From contig PHCF01000062.1 of the NCBI GenBank assembly GCA_002842145.1, forward strand, positions 1-50,924: a DNA stretch of 50,924 nt. The letters run 5' to 3'. The stretch's first letter is position 1, and each line of letters starts with the position of its first letter. The notes beneath the pieces are model-generated. The model did no database searches. It worked only from the letters and a program-made list of their open reading frames with translations, and was not told the DNA's origin. Position numbers and translations under genes: made by a program. The DNA is from Betaproteobacteria bacterium HGW-Betaproteobacteria-6. GTDB taxonomy: Bacteria; Pseudomonadota; Gammaproteobacteria; Burkholderiales; Rhodocyclaceae. This document shows positions 19,900-27,927 of the stretch, one piece after another.

Positions 19900-21291
19900 A
19901 TGACTCAGAACAGCGCCTTGGCCCAGGCCGAATCCCTGCTGCTGGCCCCCTTCTCGCTCAGCGAAGGCGACCTGTCGCGAACCTTCGGCCAGATCCTGTG
20001 GAGCCTCGACGAGGGCATCGTCAAGTCGGGCAGTTTCAGCATCGACCAGGGCGTCGGCGTACGCGCCCTGTCCGGCGAGAAAACAGCCTTCGCCTACTCC
20101 GACGACATCAGTTCGCAGGCGCTCGGCGATGCCGCCAACGCGGTGCGGGCGATTGGCGCCGCCGGGCAGGATTCCCATTTTGGCCAATTTTTCCGGTCGA
20201 CCGTTGCAAGGTCGTTGTACGTGCCGAATGATCCCATCGCCTCGCTGCCGGCCGATGCCAAGGTCAAATTGCTCGAACGTCTCGAAGGCTTCGCCCGGGC
20301 GCTCGACCCGCGTATCAAACAGGTCATGGCCTCGCTTGCCGGCGAGTACGAAGTGATCCTCGTCGCCGGTTCCGACGGTCGTCTGGCCGCCGATATCCGG
20401 CCGTTGGTCCGTTGTTCGATCTCGGTTATCGTCGAGGAAAACGGCAAGCGCGAGCAGGGCTCGTCGGGGGGCGGCGGTCGTTTCGACTTCGGCTATTTCG
20501 ACGACGAAATCCTCCGGCGCTACGCCAAGGAGGCCGTTCATCAAGCCGTCACCAATCTCCATGCCGAGCCTGCGCCGGCCGGCCAGATGACGGTCGTGCT
20601 CGGTGCCGGCTGGCCCGGCATACTCCTCCATGAAGCTGTCGGACACGGCCTGGAGGGCGATTTCAACCGCAAGGGCAGTTCGACTTTCTCCGGCCGGGTT
20701 GGTCAGCGCGTTGCCGCCGAAGGCGTCACGGTCATCGACGACGGCACGATTGCCGACCGCCGCGGCTCGCTCAACATAGACGACGAAGGCAACGCGACGC
20801 AACGCACGGTGCTGATCGAGGACGGTATTCTCAAGGGCTACCTGCAGGACAGCCTGAATGCCCGCCTCATGGGCGTCGCCCCGACCGGCAACGGTCGCCG
20901 CGAATCCTTCGCCCACCTGCCCATCCCGCGCATGACCAATACCATGATGCTGGCCGGCGAACACGACCCGGCGGAGATCATCCAGTCCGTCAAGAAGGGC
21001 ATCTACGCCGCCAATTTCGGTGGCGGCCAGGTCGATATCACGAGCGGCAAGTTCGTTTTCTCGATGAGCGAGGCCTACCTCATCGAAGACGGCAAGGTGA
21101 CCCGCCCGATCAAGGGCGCCACGCTGATCGGCAACGGGCCGGAGGCGATGACCCGTGTCTCGATGATCGGCAACGACCTCAAACTCGACCCCGGTGTCGG
21201 CACCTGCGGCAAGGATGGCCAAAGCGTACCGGTCGGTGTTGGTCAGCCAACCCTGCGTATCGATGGACTGACGGTTGGGGGTACTGCATAA
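19900..21291 (+). CDS. tldD: metalloprotease TldD, with an apparent 18-residue N-terminal gap
   Basis: TldD pairs with TldE (PmbA) as a zinc protease that trims unfolded peptides and matures some modified peptides. The HExxxH zinc motif is present in [14 protein letters not shown], with the C-terminal [15 protein letters not shown] block and [13 protein letters not shown]. At 463 residues it is shorter than E. coli TldD (481): GQIL (to residue 33) is followed directly by [12 protein letters not shown], where relatives have about 18 more residues including a DYADLYFQ-like strand. The cut keeps the frame, so protein may be made but may misfold. The ATG at 19900 follows the ribosome site AAGGAA. 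A motif copy lies at 20171-20206 in antisense orientation. Confidence 0.88.
   Translation: MTQNSALAQAESLLLAPFSLSEGDLSRTFGQILWSLDEGIVKSGSFSIDQGVGVRALSGEKTAFAYSDDISSQALGDAANAVRAIGAAGQDSHFGQFFRSTVARSLYVPNDPIASLPADAKVKLLERLEGFARALDPRIKQVMASLAGEYEVILVAGSDGRLAADIRPLVRCSISVIVEENGKREQGSSGGGGRFDFGYFDDEILRRYAKEAVHQAVTNLHAEPAPAGQMTVVLGAGWPGILLHEAVGHGLEGDFNRKGSSTFSGRVGQRVAAEGVTVIDDGTIADRRGSLNIDDEGNATQRTVLIEDGILKGYLQDSLNARLMGVAPTGNGRRESFAHLPIPRMTNTMMLAGEHDPAEIIQSVKKGIYAANFGGGQVDITSGKFVFSMSEAYLIEDGKVTRPIKGATLIGNGPEAMTRVSMIGNDLKLDPGVGTCGKDGQSVPVGVGQPTLRIDGLTVGGTA
20171..20206 (-). repeat. dispersed motif, copy inside tldD (reverse orientation)
   Basis: Read on the minus strand: caacggtcgaccgg, aaaaattggccaaaat, gggaat. 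It contains the perfect palindrome CGGTCGACCG. On the coding strand it gives [11 protein letters not shown], in a stretch whose length matches E. coli TldD to within a residue. Confidence 0.7.
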
Positions 21292-21321
21292 TAACTAGTC
21301 ACATTGTTGAGGGGGCTATTG

Positions 21322-21954
21322 ATGCGCGCACTGATTTTTCTCGCTGGCTGTTTGCTGTCTGCTTCGGTTTGGGCTCAATCGACGCCTCTGGCAAGCGCCG
21401 CGCAGGAACGACTGAAAGCGCTCAGCGCCGACCCGGTTGCCTTGCGGGCGGCGATCGATGCGGGCAAGAAGGCCACCTTCTTCTGTGCCAATTGCCACGG
21501 TGAAGACGGTATCAGCAAGACGCCGGATGTGCCGAACCTGGCCGGCCAGAATCCGGCCTACCTGCTCGAACAGATTCGCAAGTTCGGCGCTGGCGAGCGC
21601 AAGGATCCGTTCATGCAAGGCCTGATCAAGGTACTCAAGGAAGAGGAGCGGGTGCAGGTGGCCACCTACTACGCCAGCATGAAGGTTCCCCCATCCGCCG
21701 CCGACAGCAGCCAGGTACCACACGGCAAGGAACTGTTTGCCAAGCTTTGCGTCCGCTGCCACGGCGAGCAGGCTCGCGGCAACGAGCTTTTCCCTCGTCT
21801 TGCCGGGCAAAAGGTGCCTTACCTGAAGACGTCGATCACCCGCTATCGCGACATGACCGGCGTGCGCAACAATCAGCTCATGGCCATTGCCACAGCTCCG
21901 CTCAAAAACGACGACATCACGGCCATCGCCAACTACCTGACACAGATGCCGTGA
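21322..21954 (+). CDS. di-heme cytochrome c4-like protein
   Basis: Periplasmic electron carrier of 210 residues. A signal peptide (MRALIFLAGCLLSASVWAQ) is followed by two cytochrome c domains, each with a CxxCH heme site (FCANCH and CVRCH) and distal methionine regions (DPFMQGL; NQLMAIA), the arrangement of c4 cytochromes that feed cbb3 or other terminal oxidases. I choose ATG 21322 over the upstream TTG at 21304 because GAGGGGG precedes it at normal spacing and the signal peptide then begins correctly. Confidence 0.9.
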   Translation: MRALIFLAGCLLSASVWAQSTPLASAAQERLKALSADPVALRAAIDAGKKATFFCANCHGEDGISKTPDVPNLAGQNPAYLLEQIRKFGAGERKDPFMQGLIKVLKEEERVQVATYYASMKVPPSAADSSQVPHGKELFAKLCVRCHGEQARGNELFPRLAGQKVPYLKTSITRYRDMTGVRNNQLMAIATAPLKNDDITAIANYLTQMP

Positions 21955-21973
21955 GCGACGGGTTTACCGTCGC
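21955..21973 (+). other. short hairpin just after the cytochrome gene
   Basis: Perfect 7-bp stem gcgacgg / ccgtcgc with a 5-nt loop, directly after the stop codon. There is no T-tract, so it more likely protects the transcript end than acts as a strong terminator. Confidence 0.4.
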
Positions 21974-22058
21974 CTAACATTGTTGATTCGTATCATGGTC
22001 TTGCGGTAAATGCCGCGGCTATCCTCTTGGCTTGAAAAAAGCCATCCGGGGAGGCCTC

Positions 22059-22841
22059 GTGAAGACCGTACTGTCGACGCTGCTTGCATTTTTCCTTTGC
22101 CTGGCCGGCCATGACGCGCTGGCCCAGATCAGTGACATCAATTCGGCGATCAACAAGGCCGGCCGACAGCGGATGCTGTCGCAGCGCATGGCCAAGGCCT
22201 ATTTCCAGATTGGGCAACAAATCGATGTCGACCGTAGCAGGAAGATTCTCGATGCCTCGATTGCCGTCTTCGACCGGCAACTCGTCGAGTTGAAGAACTA
22301 CGCACCGACACCGGAAATCAAGGAAACCTACCTCAGGCTCGAAAAATCCTGGCTGGCCTACAAGGACGTGCTGGTTGGGGCGATGCCCTCTCCGGAAAAC
22401 GGGCCAAAAGTCCTGGCGATTTCCGAAGAGGTGCTGGTCCTGGCGCATCAGGCAACGGTCCTGCTCGAAAAGAAATCTGGCTCGAACGCCGGCCGCCTGG
22501 TCAATGTATCGGGGCGCCAGCGCATGTTGTCGCAACGTCTGGCCAAGTACTACCAGGCTGCGTCATGGGGCATTGCAGACAATGGCGGGACGGCAAGCAT
22601 GGGCAAGGCGCGCAAGGAGTTCTCCGATGCCTTGCAGGAATTGGCAGCCGCTCCGGCAAACACCGCGCAGATCAAGGACAGCCTGGATCTCGTCAAGCAG
22701 CAATGGATTTTCTTCGAGAGTGCCCTCAACCAGAAAGTCGGCCGCGACAAACGGGCGCAACTGGCCGTGGCGACGACCAGCGAACGTATTCTCGAAGAAA
22801 TGGAATCGGCAGTCGGCCTCTACGAAAAGCTGCCGAAGTAA
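22059..22841 (+). CDS. secreted PilJ/NarX-like sensor-domain protein without a signalling output domain
   Basis: A 260-residue protein with a signal peptide (VKTVLSTLLAFFLCLAGHDALA) and two PilJ-type (PF13675-like) four-helix modules. Each module opens with nearly the same motif: NKAGRQRMLSQRMAKAY near residue 35 and NVSGRQRMLSQRLAKYY near residue 160. The motif resembles the P-box of nitrate sensors such as NarX. No membrane helix follows and there is no kinase or chemotaxis domain, so it is probably a free periplasmic binding protein; ligand unknown. GTG 22059 is chosen because GGGGAGG sits just before it; TTG 22032 is the alternative. Confidence 0.75.
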   Translation: MKTVLSTLLAFFLCLAGHDALAQISDINSAINKAGRQRMLSQRMAKAYFQIGQQIDVDRSRKILDASIAVFDRQLVELKNYAPTPEIKETYLRLEKSWLAYKDVLVGAMPSPENGPKVLAISEEVLVLAHQATVLLEKKSGSNAGRLVNVSGRQRMLSQRLAKYYQAASWGIADNGGTASMGKARKEFSDALQELAAAPANTAQIKDSLDLVKQQWIFFESALNQKVGRDKRAQLAVATTSERILEEMESAVGLYEKLPK

Positions 22842-22945
22842 CAGATTTGCCGTCGGGGCCTGGCTGGCCAAGGGAGCCAGGCTCGGAATCTTCGGCGGCC
22901 ATCCGTTAGAATGCTGGCTTTCCGAATTTCTGGACGAGACTGGCC

Positions 22946-24037
22946 ATGACGCCGCACAGCACGCAAACGAGCAAACCCAATACCGACGACCTGCGCATCA
23001 AGGAAATCAAGGAACTGGTGCCGCCGGCCCACGTTTTCCGGGAATACCCGGTGTCCACCCGCGCCGCCCAGACAACCTATGCCGCGCGCCAGGCCATTCA
23101 CCGCGTCCTGCATGGCGCCGACGACCGCCTGCTTGTCGTCATCGGCCCCTGCTCGATCCATGACCACGACCTGGCCATCGATTACGCCAGGAAACTGGCC
23201 AAGGAAGCCGAGAAATACGCCGACGACCTCATCGTGGTCATGCGTGTCTATTTCGAAAAGCCGCGTACCACTGTCGGCTGGAAAGGGCTGATCAACGATC
23301 CGCGCCTCGACAACACCTTCCGCATCAACGAAGGCCTGCGTCTGGCCCGCCGCATCCTGCTCGAGATCAACGAGCTCGACCTGCCGTGCGCTACCGAATT
23401 CCTCGACACCATTACACCGCAATACACCGCCGACCTCATCTCGTGGGGGGCCATCGGCGCCCGTACCACGGAGTCGCAGGTGCATCGCGAGCTGGCCTCC
23501 GGCTTGTCCTGCCCGGTCGGTTTCAAGAATGGTACCGACGGCAACATGCGCATCGCTGTCGACGCCATTCGCTCGGCCAATTCGCCGCACCATTTCCTGT
23601 CGGTCACCAAGTCGGGCCACACCGCCATCGTGTCGACAACCGGCAACGAGGACTGCCACGTCATCCTGCGCGGCGGCAAGGAACCGAATTACGACGCCGC
23701 CAGCGTCGATGCCGCGTGTACCGAAATAGCCAAGTCCGGCCTTGCCGCCAGGCTCATGGTCGATTTCTCGCACGGCAACAGCCGCAAACAATTCAAGCTG
23801 CAAATGGAAGTCTGCGACAGCGTTGCTGCCCAGTTGACCGCCGGGGAGGACCGCATCGTCGGCGTCATGGTCGAATCGCACCTTGTCGAAGGCCGCCAGG
23901 ACATCGTCCCGGACAAGCCGCTGACCTACGGCCAGAGCGTCACCGACGCCTGTATCAACTGGGAAGACAGCGTCAAGGTGCTTGATCAGCTCGCTGCCGC
24001 CGTGCGCGCCCGGCGGGTGGCTGAGGCCGCCGAATAG
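22946..24037 (+). CDS. aroG: 3-deoxy-7-phosphoheptulonate (DAHP) synthase, class I
   Basis: First enzyme of the shikimate pathway, condensing phosphoenolpyruvate and erythrose-4-phosphate. The 363-residue protein has the class I AroFGH signature: VVIGPCSIHDHDLAIDYA (metal-binding cysteine), MRVYFEKPRTTVGWKGLI, GARTTESQVHRELASGLS, GFKNGTDGN, and the metal ligand in DFSHGNSRKQ. Which aromatic amino acid inhibits it cannot be told reliably, so the symbol could also be aroF or aroH. It appears to be transcribed alone, with a strong terminator at 24059-24097. Confidence 0.92.
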   Translation: MTPHSTQTSKPNTDDLRIKEIKELVPPAHVFREYPVSTRAAQTTYAARQAIHRVLHGADDRLLVVIGPCSIHDHDLAIDYARKLAKEAEKYADDLIVVMRVYFEKPRTTVGWKGLINDPRLDNTFRINEGLRLARRILLEINELDLPCATEFLDTITPQYTADLISWGAIGARTTESQVHRELASGLSCPVGFKNGTDGNMRIAVDAIRSANSPHHFLSVTKSGHTAIVSTTGNEDCHVILRGGKEPNYDAASVDAACTEIAKSGLAARLMVDFSHGNSRKQFKLQMEVCDSVAAQLTAGEDRIVGVMVESHLVEGRQDIVPDKPLTYGQSVTDACINWEDSVKVLDQLAAAVRARRVAEAAE

Positions 24038-24058
24038 GCGTTATCCAGCCTTGGGTTC

Positions 24059-24097
24059 AGGCCCGATTGGTGCAAGCCAGTCGGGCCTTTTTGTTTT
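24059..24097 (+). terminator. intrinsic terminator after the DAHP synthase gene
   Basis: A 12-bp stem with one G-U pair, aggcccgattgg (24059-24070) / ccagtcgggcct (24077-24088), loop tgcaag, then a T-rich tract. It may serve both convergent genes. Confidence 0.9.
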
Positions 24098-24101
24098 CGG
24101 C

Positions 24102-24923
24102 TCAGTCGGCGAAATTCGGCCGGCGCTTCTCGCGCTGGGCGGCGATGCACTCGCCGAGATCGGCCGAGAGCAGCATCGCGGCGTTCCAGCCGGCGACGTA
24201 GTTGAGGCCGTCGGCTACTGAGTGATCGCGGCTGAAGTTGAGCACCTCTTTTGTCCCGCGAACGGCCAGCGGCGACTTGGTGGCGATGGTTTGGGCGATT
24301 TTGCGGACTTCCACGGTCAACCGGGAAAAATCGCCAAAATTGAAATTGATCAGGCCGAGCGATTTCGCTTCATCAGCGTCCACGTTGCGGCCGGTGTACG
24401 CCAGTTCGCGCGCCATGCCTTCGCCTATCAGGTGCGGCAGGCGTTGCAGGGTGCCGACGTCGGCGACCATGCCGAGATCGATTTCCTTGATCGAAAAGAC
24501 CGCGTCGGCTGCCGCGTAGCGCATGTCGCAACAGGTCACGAGATCGAGCGCGCCACCCACGCAAGCGCCGTGGATGGCGGCGAGCACGGGCTTGCGGCAG
24601 CGCTCGATGCTGCTCAGGCAGTCCTGCAAATCGAGGATCAGCCGGCGTAACGTCTCGCGGCTACGGGCACCGTCGGTGTGGGCAATCTGTTGCTGGATGT
24701 TGCCAAGCATGGCGAGATCGATGCCGGCGCAAAAGCTTTTCCCTTCGCCGCTCAGAATGGCGACGCGGACTTCCGGCGTGGCATCGACCCATTCGAAGGC
24801 GCGACGGATTTCCTGCCACATCGCCTCGTTCATCGCGTTCGACTTGTCCGGCCGGTTGAGGCGGACTTCGGCGACGTGCTCGACGAGGGTGACGACGAGG
24901 GTGCTGAATTCTGGCGTGTTCAT
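24102..24923 (-). CDS. enoyl-CoA hydratase/isomerase family, delta(3,5)-delta(2,4)-dienoyl-CoA isomerase-like
   Basis: Crotonase-fold protein of 273 residues for beta-oxidation of unsaturated acyl-CoAs. The block GGALDLVTCCDMRY, FSIKEIDLGMVADVGTLQRLP matches the dienoyl-CoA isomerase (ECH1) pattern, including its acidic active-site residues (E in KEID, D in ADVG), better than standard hydratases. FCAGIDL forms the oxyanion-hole region. The end QREKRRPNF is typical of the family. Convergent with aroG. A motif copy at 24311-24345 lies antisense within the gene, coding NFNFGDFSRLTVE, and the length around it equals that of ECH1. Confidence 0.87.
   Translation of the reverse strand: MNTPEFSTLVVTLVEHVAEVRLNRPDKSNAMNEAMWQEIRRAFEWVDATPEVRVAILSGEGKSFCAGIDLAMLGNIQQQIAHTDGARSRETLRRLILDLQDCLSSIERCRKPVLAAIHGACVGGALDLVTCCDMRYAAADAVFSIKEIDLGMVADVGTLQRLPHLIGEGMARELAYTGRNVDADEAKSLGLINFNFGDFSRLTVEVRKIAQTIATKSPLAVRGTKEVLNFSRDHSVADGLNYVAGWNAAMLLSADLGECIAAQREKRRPNFAD
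24311..24345 (+). repeat. dispersed motif, copy inside the dienoyl-CoA isomerase gene
   Basis: Ccacggtcaaccggg, A-run, tcgccaaaattgaa: three mismatches to the majority sequence over 34 nt, antisense to the gene that contains it. Confidence 0.8.
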
Positions 24924-24987
24924 GGCCTTGTCTCCGGGGGCCTGGATTTATTGCCGATGGTAAGCCTGTCTTGCGCAGGCCGCCCGT

Positions 24988-25206
24988 TCAGGCCATCCCG
25001 GCCAGAGCCGCAGCGAGGTCGGCATTGTCGTCATCGTCGCCGCTGCCGCCGGTCTGGATGTTCTGGCTCTCGATGCTGACCGCGTAGCCGGCGATGCGCA
25101 ACTGCTCGGCCCAGTGCTCGGCGACCTTGCGCGAGTCGTGCCAAGGGCCGCGCTCGATGATCGGGCGGTCGGTGCCGGAGCGATAGGTTGTCTTGACGCG
25201 GTACAC
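24988..25206 (-). CDS. small hypothetical protein (72 aa)
   Basis: Starts with GTG at 25204-25206 and ends at 24988. The sequence is polar, with a likely alpha/beta N-terminal part (MYRVKTTYRSG, then HDSRKVAEHWAEQLRIAGY) and an acidic tail rich in Asp and Gly. No signal peptide or membrane helix is seen and I do not recognise a domain. Codon use resembles neighbouring genes, and it fills the gap between two co-directional genes. No clear ribosome site is visible, so it is likely but not certain to be real. Confidence 0.6.
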   Translation of the reverse strand: MYRVKTTYRSGTDRPIIERGPWHDSRKVAEHWAEQLRIAGYAVSIESQNIQTGGSGDDDDNADLAAALAGMA

Positions 25207-25246
25207 GGCTTAACCCGAGGGGGTGTGGATGGCCGGCCAGGGCGTG

Positions 25247-25825
25247 TTACGCGGCATTCTTGCCCTTTTGCCACAGCACATCGCCGCGGCCGCCGGCCCG
25301 GTTGAGGGCGCGGCCGAGGATGAAAAGCAGGTCGGATAGGCGGTTGATGTAGCGGCGGGCGGCCTCGGAAAGCGGTTCGACGCCATGCAGGCGAACCATG
25401 GACCGTTCGGCGCGGCGGCAGACGGTGCGGCTCAGGTGGGCCAGCGAGGCGGCGCGGGTGCCGCCCGGCAGGATGAATTCCTTGAGCATCGGCAGGTCGG
25501 CGTTGAAGGCCTCGGCCTGGGCTTCGAGGCGGGCCACCTGGGCGTCCTTCATGACTTCCATGCCGGGCAGGCAGAGTTCGCCGCCGAGGTCGAAGAGGTC
25601 GTTCTGGACATCGAGCAGGGCGGCGCGCATGGCGTCCGGCATGTCTTCGCAGAGCAGCACGCCGAGGCCGGAGTTCAGCTCGTCGACTTCGCCGATGGCG
25701 TCGATGCGCAGACTGTCCTTGGTTGTCCGGCTGCCGTCGCCAAGGCCGGTCGTACCAGCGTCGCCGGTGCGGGTGACGATCTTCGACAGGCGGTTGCCCT
25801 TGCGTTCATGTTCGGTGTCGTTCAC
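25247..25825 (-). CDS. PduO/MMAB-type cob(I)alamin adenosyltransferase
   Basis: Transfers the adenosyl group of ATP to cob(I)alamin to make adenosylcobalamin. The 192-residue protein has the N-terminal ATP-binding TRTGDAGTTGLGDGSR, then IDAIGEVDELNSGLG, FILPGGTRAAS, RTVCRRAER and the final YINRLSDLLFILGR helix, all typical of the PduO family. I start it at GTG 25825, behind GGAG at suitable spacing; the open frame extends 15 codons further but that part is not family-like. Divergent from hyi with about 60 bp between. Confidence 0.93.
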   Translation of the reverse strand: MNDTEHERKGNRLSKIVTRTGDAGTTGLGDGSRTTKDSLRIDAIGEVDELNSGLGVLLCEDMPDAMRAALLDVQNDLFDLGGELCLPGMEVMKDAQVARLEAQAEAFNADLPMLKEFILPGGTRAASLAHLSRTVCRRAERSMVRLHGVEPLSEAARRYINRLSDLLFILGRALNRAGGRGDVLWQKGKNAA

Positions 25826-25887
25826 GGTGCTTTCTCCAGAGTCAGTGCAGATTATACTTTTGCTCCGCACTACAGACAGCCATCCTT

Positions 25888-26661
25888 ATGCCCCAGTTCG
25901 CTGCCAATCTGAGTTTTTTATTTGCCGACCTACCGTTCCCGGCCCGTTTCCAGCGGGCGGCTGAAACCGGATTTCGCGGCGTCGAATACCTTTTTCCCTA
26001 CGACTGGCCGGCCCATGACGTCGCCGAATGGCTCAAGGCGGCCGCTGTCGAGCAGGTGCTGTTCAATCTGCCGCCCGGCGACTGGGCGGCCGGCGAGCGC
26101 GGCCTGGCCTGTTTGCCGTACCGCCAGGGCGAATTTGCCGAAAGCGTCGAACTGGCGTTGAACTACGCCATGGTCCTCGACTGCGAACGCGTGCATTGCA
26201 TGGCCGGGCTGCGTCCCGATGGCGTCGCCGAGGCCGAGCTGGAAGCGACCTACATCGCCAACCTGCAATTCGCCGCCGACCGCTTCGCCACCGTCGGCGT
26301 CACGGTGATGATCGAGCCGATCAACAGCCGCCTCGACATGCCGGACTACTGGCTCGACGACGTGAACAAGGCGCTGCGCCTGCTCGACGCCATCGCCCGT
26401 CCCAACGTCAAACTGCAGCTCGACCTCTATCACGCCCAGATCATCCAGGGCGACCTGGCGCGAACCATCGAGGCCCATCTCGGCCGCATCGGCCATGTCC
26501 AGATCGCCGACAATCCCGGCCGCCACGAACCGGGTACCGGCGAAATCAACTACCCGTTCCTGTTCGGACTGCTCGACCGGCTCGGTTACGCCGGCTGGGT
26601 CGGCTGCGAATACAAGCCGCTGACCACAACTGAAGCCGGCCTAGTCTGGATGGCCAAGTGA
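25888..26661 (+). CDS. hyi: hydroxypyruvate isomerase
   Basis: TIM-barrel enzyme of 257 residues interconverting hydroxypyruvate and tartronate semialdehyde. It has the Hyi hallmarks: FAANLSFLF at the start, GFRGVEYLFPYDW, VMIEPINSRLDMPDY (metal glutamate), LQLDLYHAQI, GHVQIADNPGRHEPGTGEI and GWVGCEYKP. It is the first gene of the glyoxylate operon: its stop overlaps the GTG start of glycerate kinase, followed by glcDEF. The expected partner, glyoxylate carboligase, is not in the window. Confidence 0.93.
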   Translation: MPQFAANLSFLFADLPFPARFQRAAETGFRGVEYLFPYDWPAHDVAEWLKAAAVEQVLFNLPPGDWAAGERGLACLPYRQGEFAESVELALNYAMVLDCERVHCMAGLRPDGVAEAELEATYIANLQFAADRFATVGVTVMIEPINSRLDMPDYWLDDVNKALRLLDAIARPNVKLQLDLYHAQIIQGDLARTIEAHLGRIGHVQIADNPGRHEPGTGEINYPFLFGLLDRLGYAGWVGCEYKPLTTTEAGLVWMAK

Positions 26662-27926
26662 GCACGCACGCGCATCCTCGTGACCTCCTGCGTCGTCTGT
26701 TCGACGCCGCCATCGCGGCGGCCGACCCGGCGCGGTGTGTGCCGGCGCATCTGCCGGCGGACGACGGCGGGCGGCTCATCGTTATCGGCGCCGGCAAGGC
26801 TTCGGCGGCGATGGCGCGGGCCGTCGAGCAACACTGGTCGGGGCCGCTCGAAGGAACGGTGGTGACGCGCTACGGCCACGGCGTGCCGTGCGAGCGAATC
26901 AAAATCATCGAAGCATCGCACCCGGTCCCGGACGCCGCTGGCGAGGCGGCCGCACTTTCCATTTTTGCGCAAATTTCCGGGTTGACCGTGGAAGACCGCG
27001 TTCTGGCGCTCATTTCCGGCGGCGGCTCGGCCCTGCTCGCGGCGCCGGCCCCCGGCGTCACGCTGGCCGAAAAGCGGGCGCTCACCTCGGCGCTGCTCCG
27101 CTCGGGGGCGAGCATCGGCGAGATCAACTGCGTGCGCAAACACCTGTCAGCCCTCAAGGGCGGTCGCCTTGCCGCTGCCGCCTGGCCGGCCTCGGTGCTG
27201 ACCCTGGCCATTTCCGACGTGCCCGGCGACGACCCGGCGGTCATCGCCTCCGGCCCGACGGTCGGCGACCCGACGACCTGTGCCGATGCCCTCGGCGTGC
27301 TCGATTTCTACGCCATCGCCATCCCGCCCGAACTGCGCCGCCGCCTCGAATCCGGCGAACTGGAAACGCCCAAGCCGGGCGATCCGCATCTGGCCAACAG
27401 CGAATTCCGCCTCATCGCCAGTCCGCGCCAGATGCTCGAAGCGGCCGCCGCCGAGGCGCAACAGCTCGGCATCACGCCGCTCATTCTCGGCGACGCCATC
27501 GAGGGCGAGGCGCGGGAGGTCGGCAAGGTCATGGCGGGCATGGCGAAATCCTGCGGTCTACACGGATTCCCGGCCAGAAAGCCTTGCGTCCTGCTCTCCG
27601 GCGGCGAAACGACGGTGACCCTGCACGGCGATGGTCGGGGCGGGCGCAACACCGAATTCCTGCTCAGCCTGGCGCTGGCGCTTGACGGTGCGCCGGGCAT
27701 CCACGCCCTGGCCGCCGACACCGATGGCATCGACGGCAGCGAAGACAACGCCGGCGCCTTCGTGACGCCCGATACGCTGGCCCGAGCCAGGGCGGCGGGC
27801 CTCGACCTGCGCGCTCGACTGGCCAACAATGACGCCTGGACCTGTTTTTCCGAGCTCGGCGACCTGCTGGTCACCGGCCCGACGCGCACCAACGTTAACG
27901 ATTTTCGGGCTATTCTTATAGGCTAA
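26658..27926 (+). CDS. gck: glycerate 2-kinase (GckA/TtuD family, MOFRL domain)
   Basis: Phosphorylates D-glycerate to 2-phosphoglycerate, delivering glyoxylate carbon to glycolysis. The 422-residue protein has an N-terminal DUF4147 domain (IVIGAGKASAAMA, LISGGGSALL, NCVRKHLSALKGG) and a C-terminal MOFRL domain with SGGETTVTL, GRGGRNTEFLLS and DTDGIDG. It starts with GTG overlapping the hyi stop. A motif copy at 26955-26991 lies in the first domain in reverse orientation. The class II glycerate kinase assignment is clear; the exact phosphorylated position follows the family. Confidence 0.92.
   Translation: MSTHAHPRDLLRRLFDAAIAAADPARCVPAHLPADDGGRLIVIGAGKASAAMARAVEQHWSGPLEGTVVTRYGHGVPCERIKIIEASHPVPDAAGEAAALSIFAQISGLTVEDRVLALISGGGSALLAAPAPGVTLAEKRALTSALLRSGASIGEINCVRKHLSALKGGRLAAAAWPASVLTLAISDVPGDDPAVIASGPTVGDPTTCADALGVLDFYAIAIPPELRRRLESGELETPKPGDPHLANSEFRLIASPRQMLEAAAAEAQQLGITPLILGDAIEGEAREVGKVMAGMAKSCGLHGFPARKPCVLLSGGETTVTLHGDGRGGRNTEFLLSLALALDGAPGIHALAADTDGIDGSEDNAGAFVTPDTLARARAAGLDLRARLANNDAWTCFSELGDLLVTGPTRTNVNDFRAILIG
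26955..26991 (-). repeat. dispersed motif, copy inside glycerate kinase (reverse orientation)
   Basis: Minus-strand reading ccacggtcaacccgg, aaatttgcgcaaaaatgg, aaag. The core and A-rich tail are recognisable, with several changes in the GGCC part. On the coding strand it encodes LSIFAQISGLTV. Confidence 0.55.
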
Positions 27927-27927
27927 A

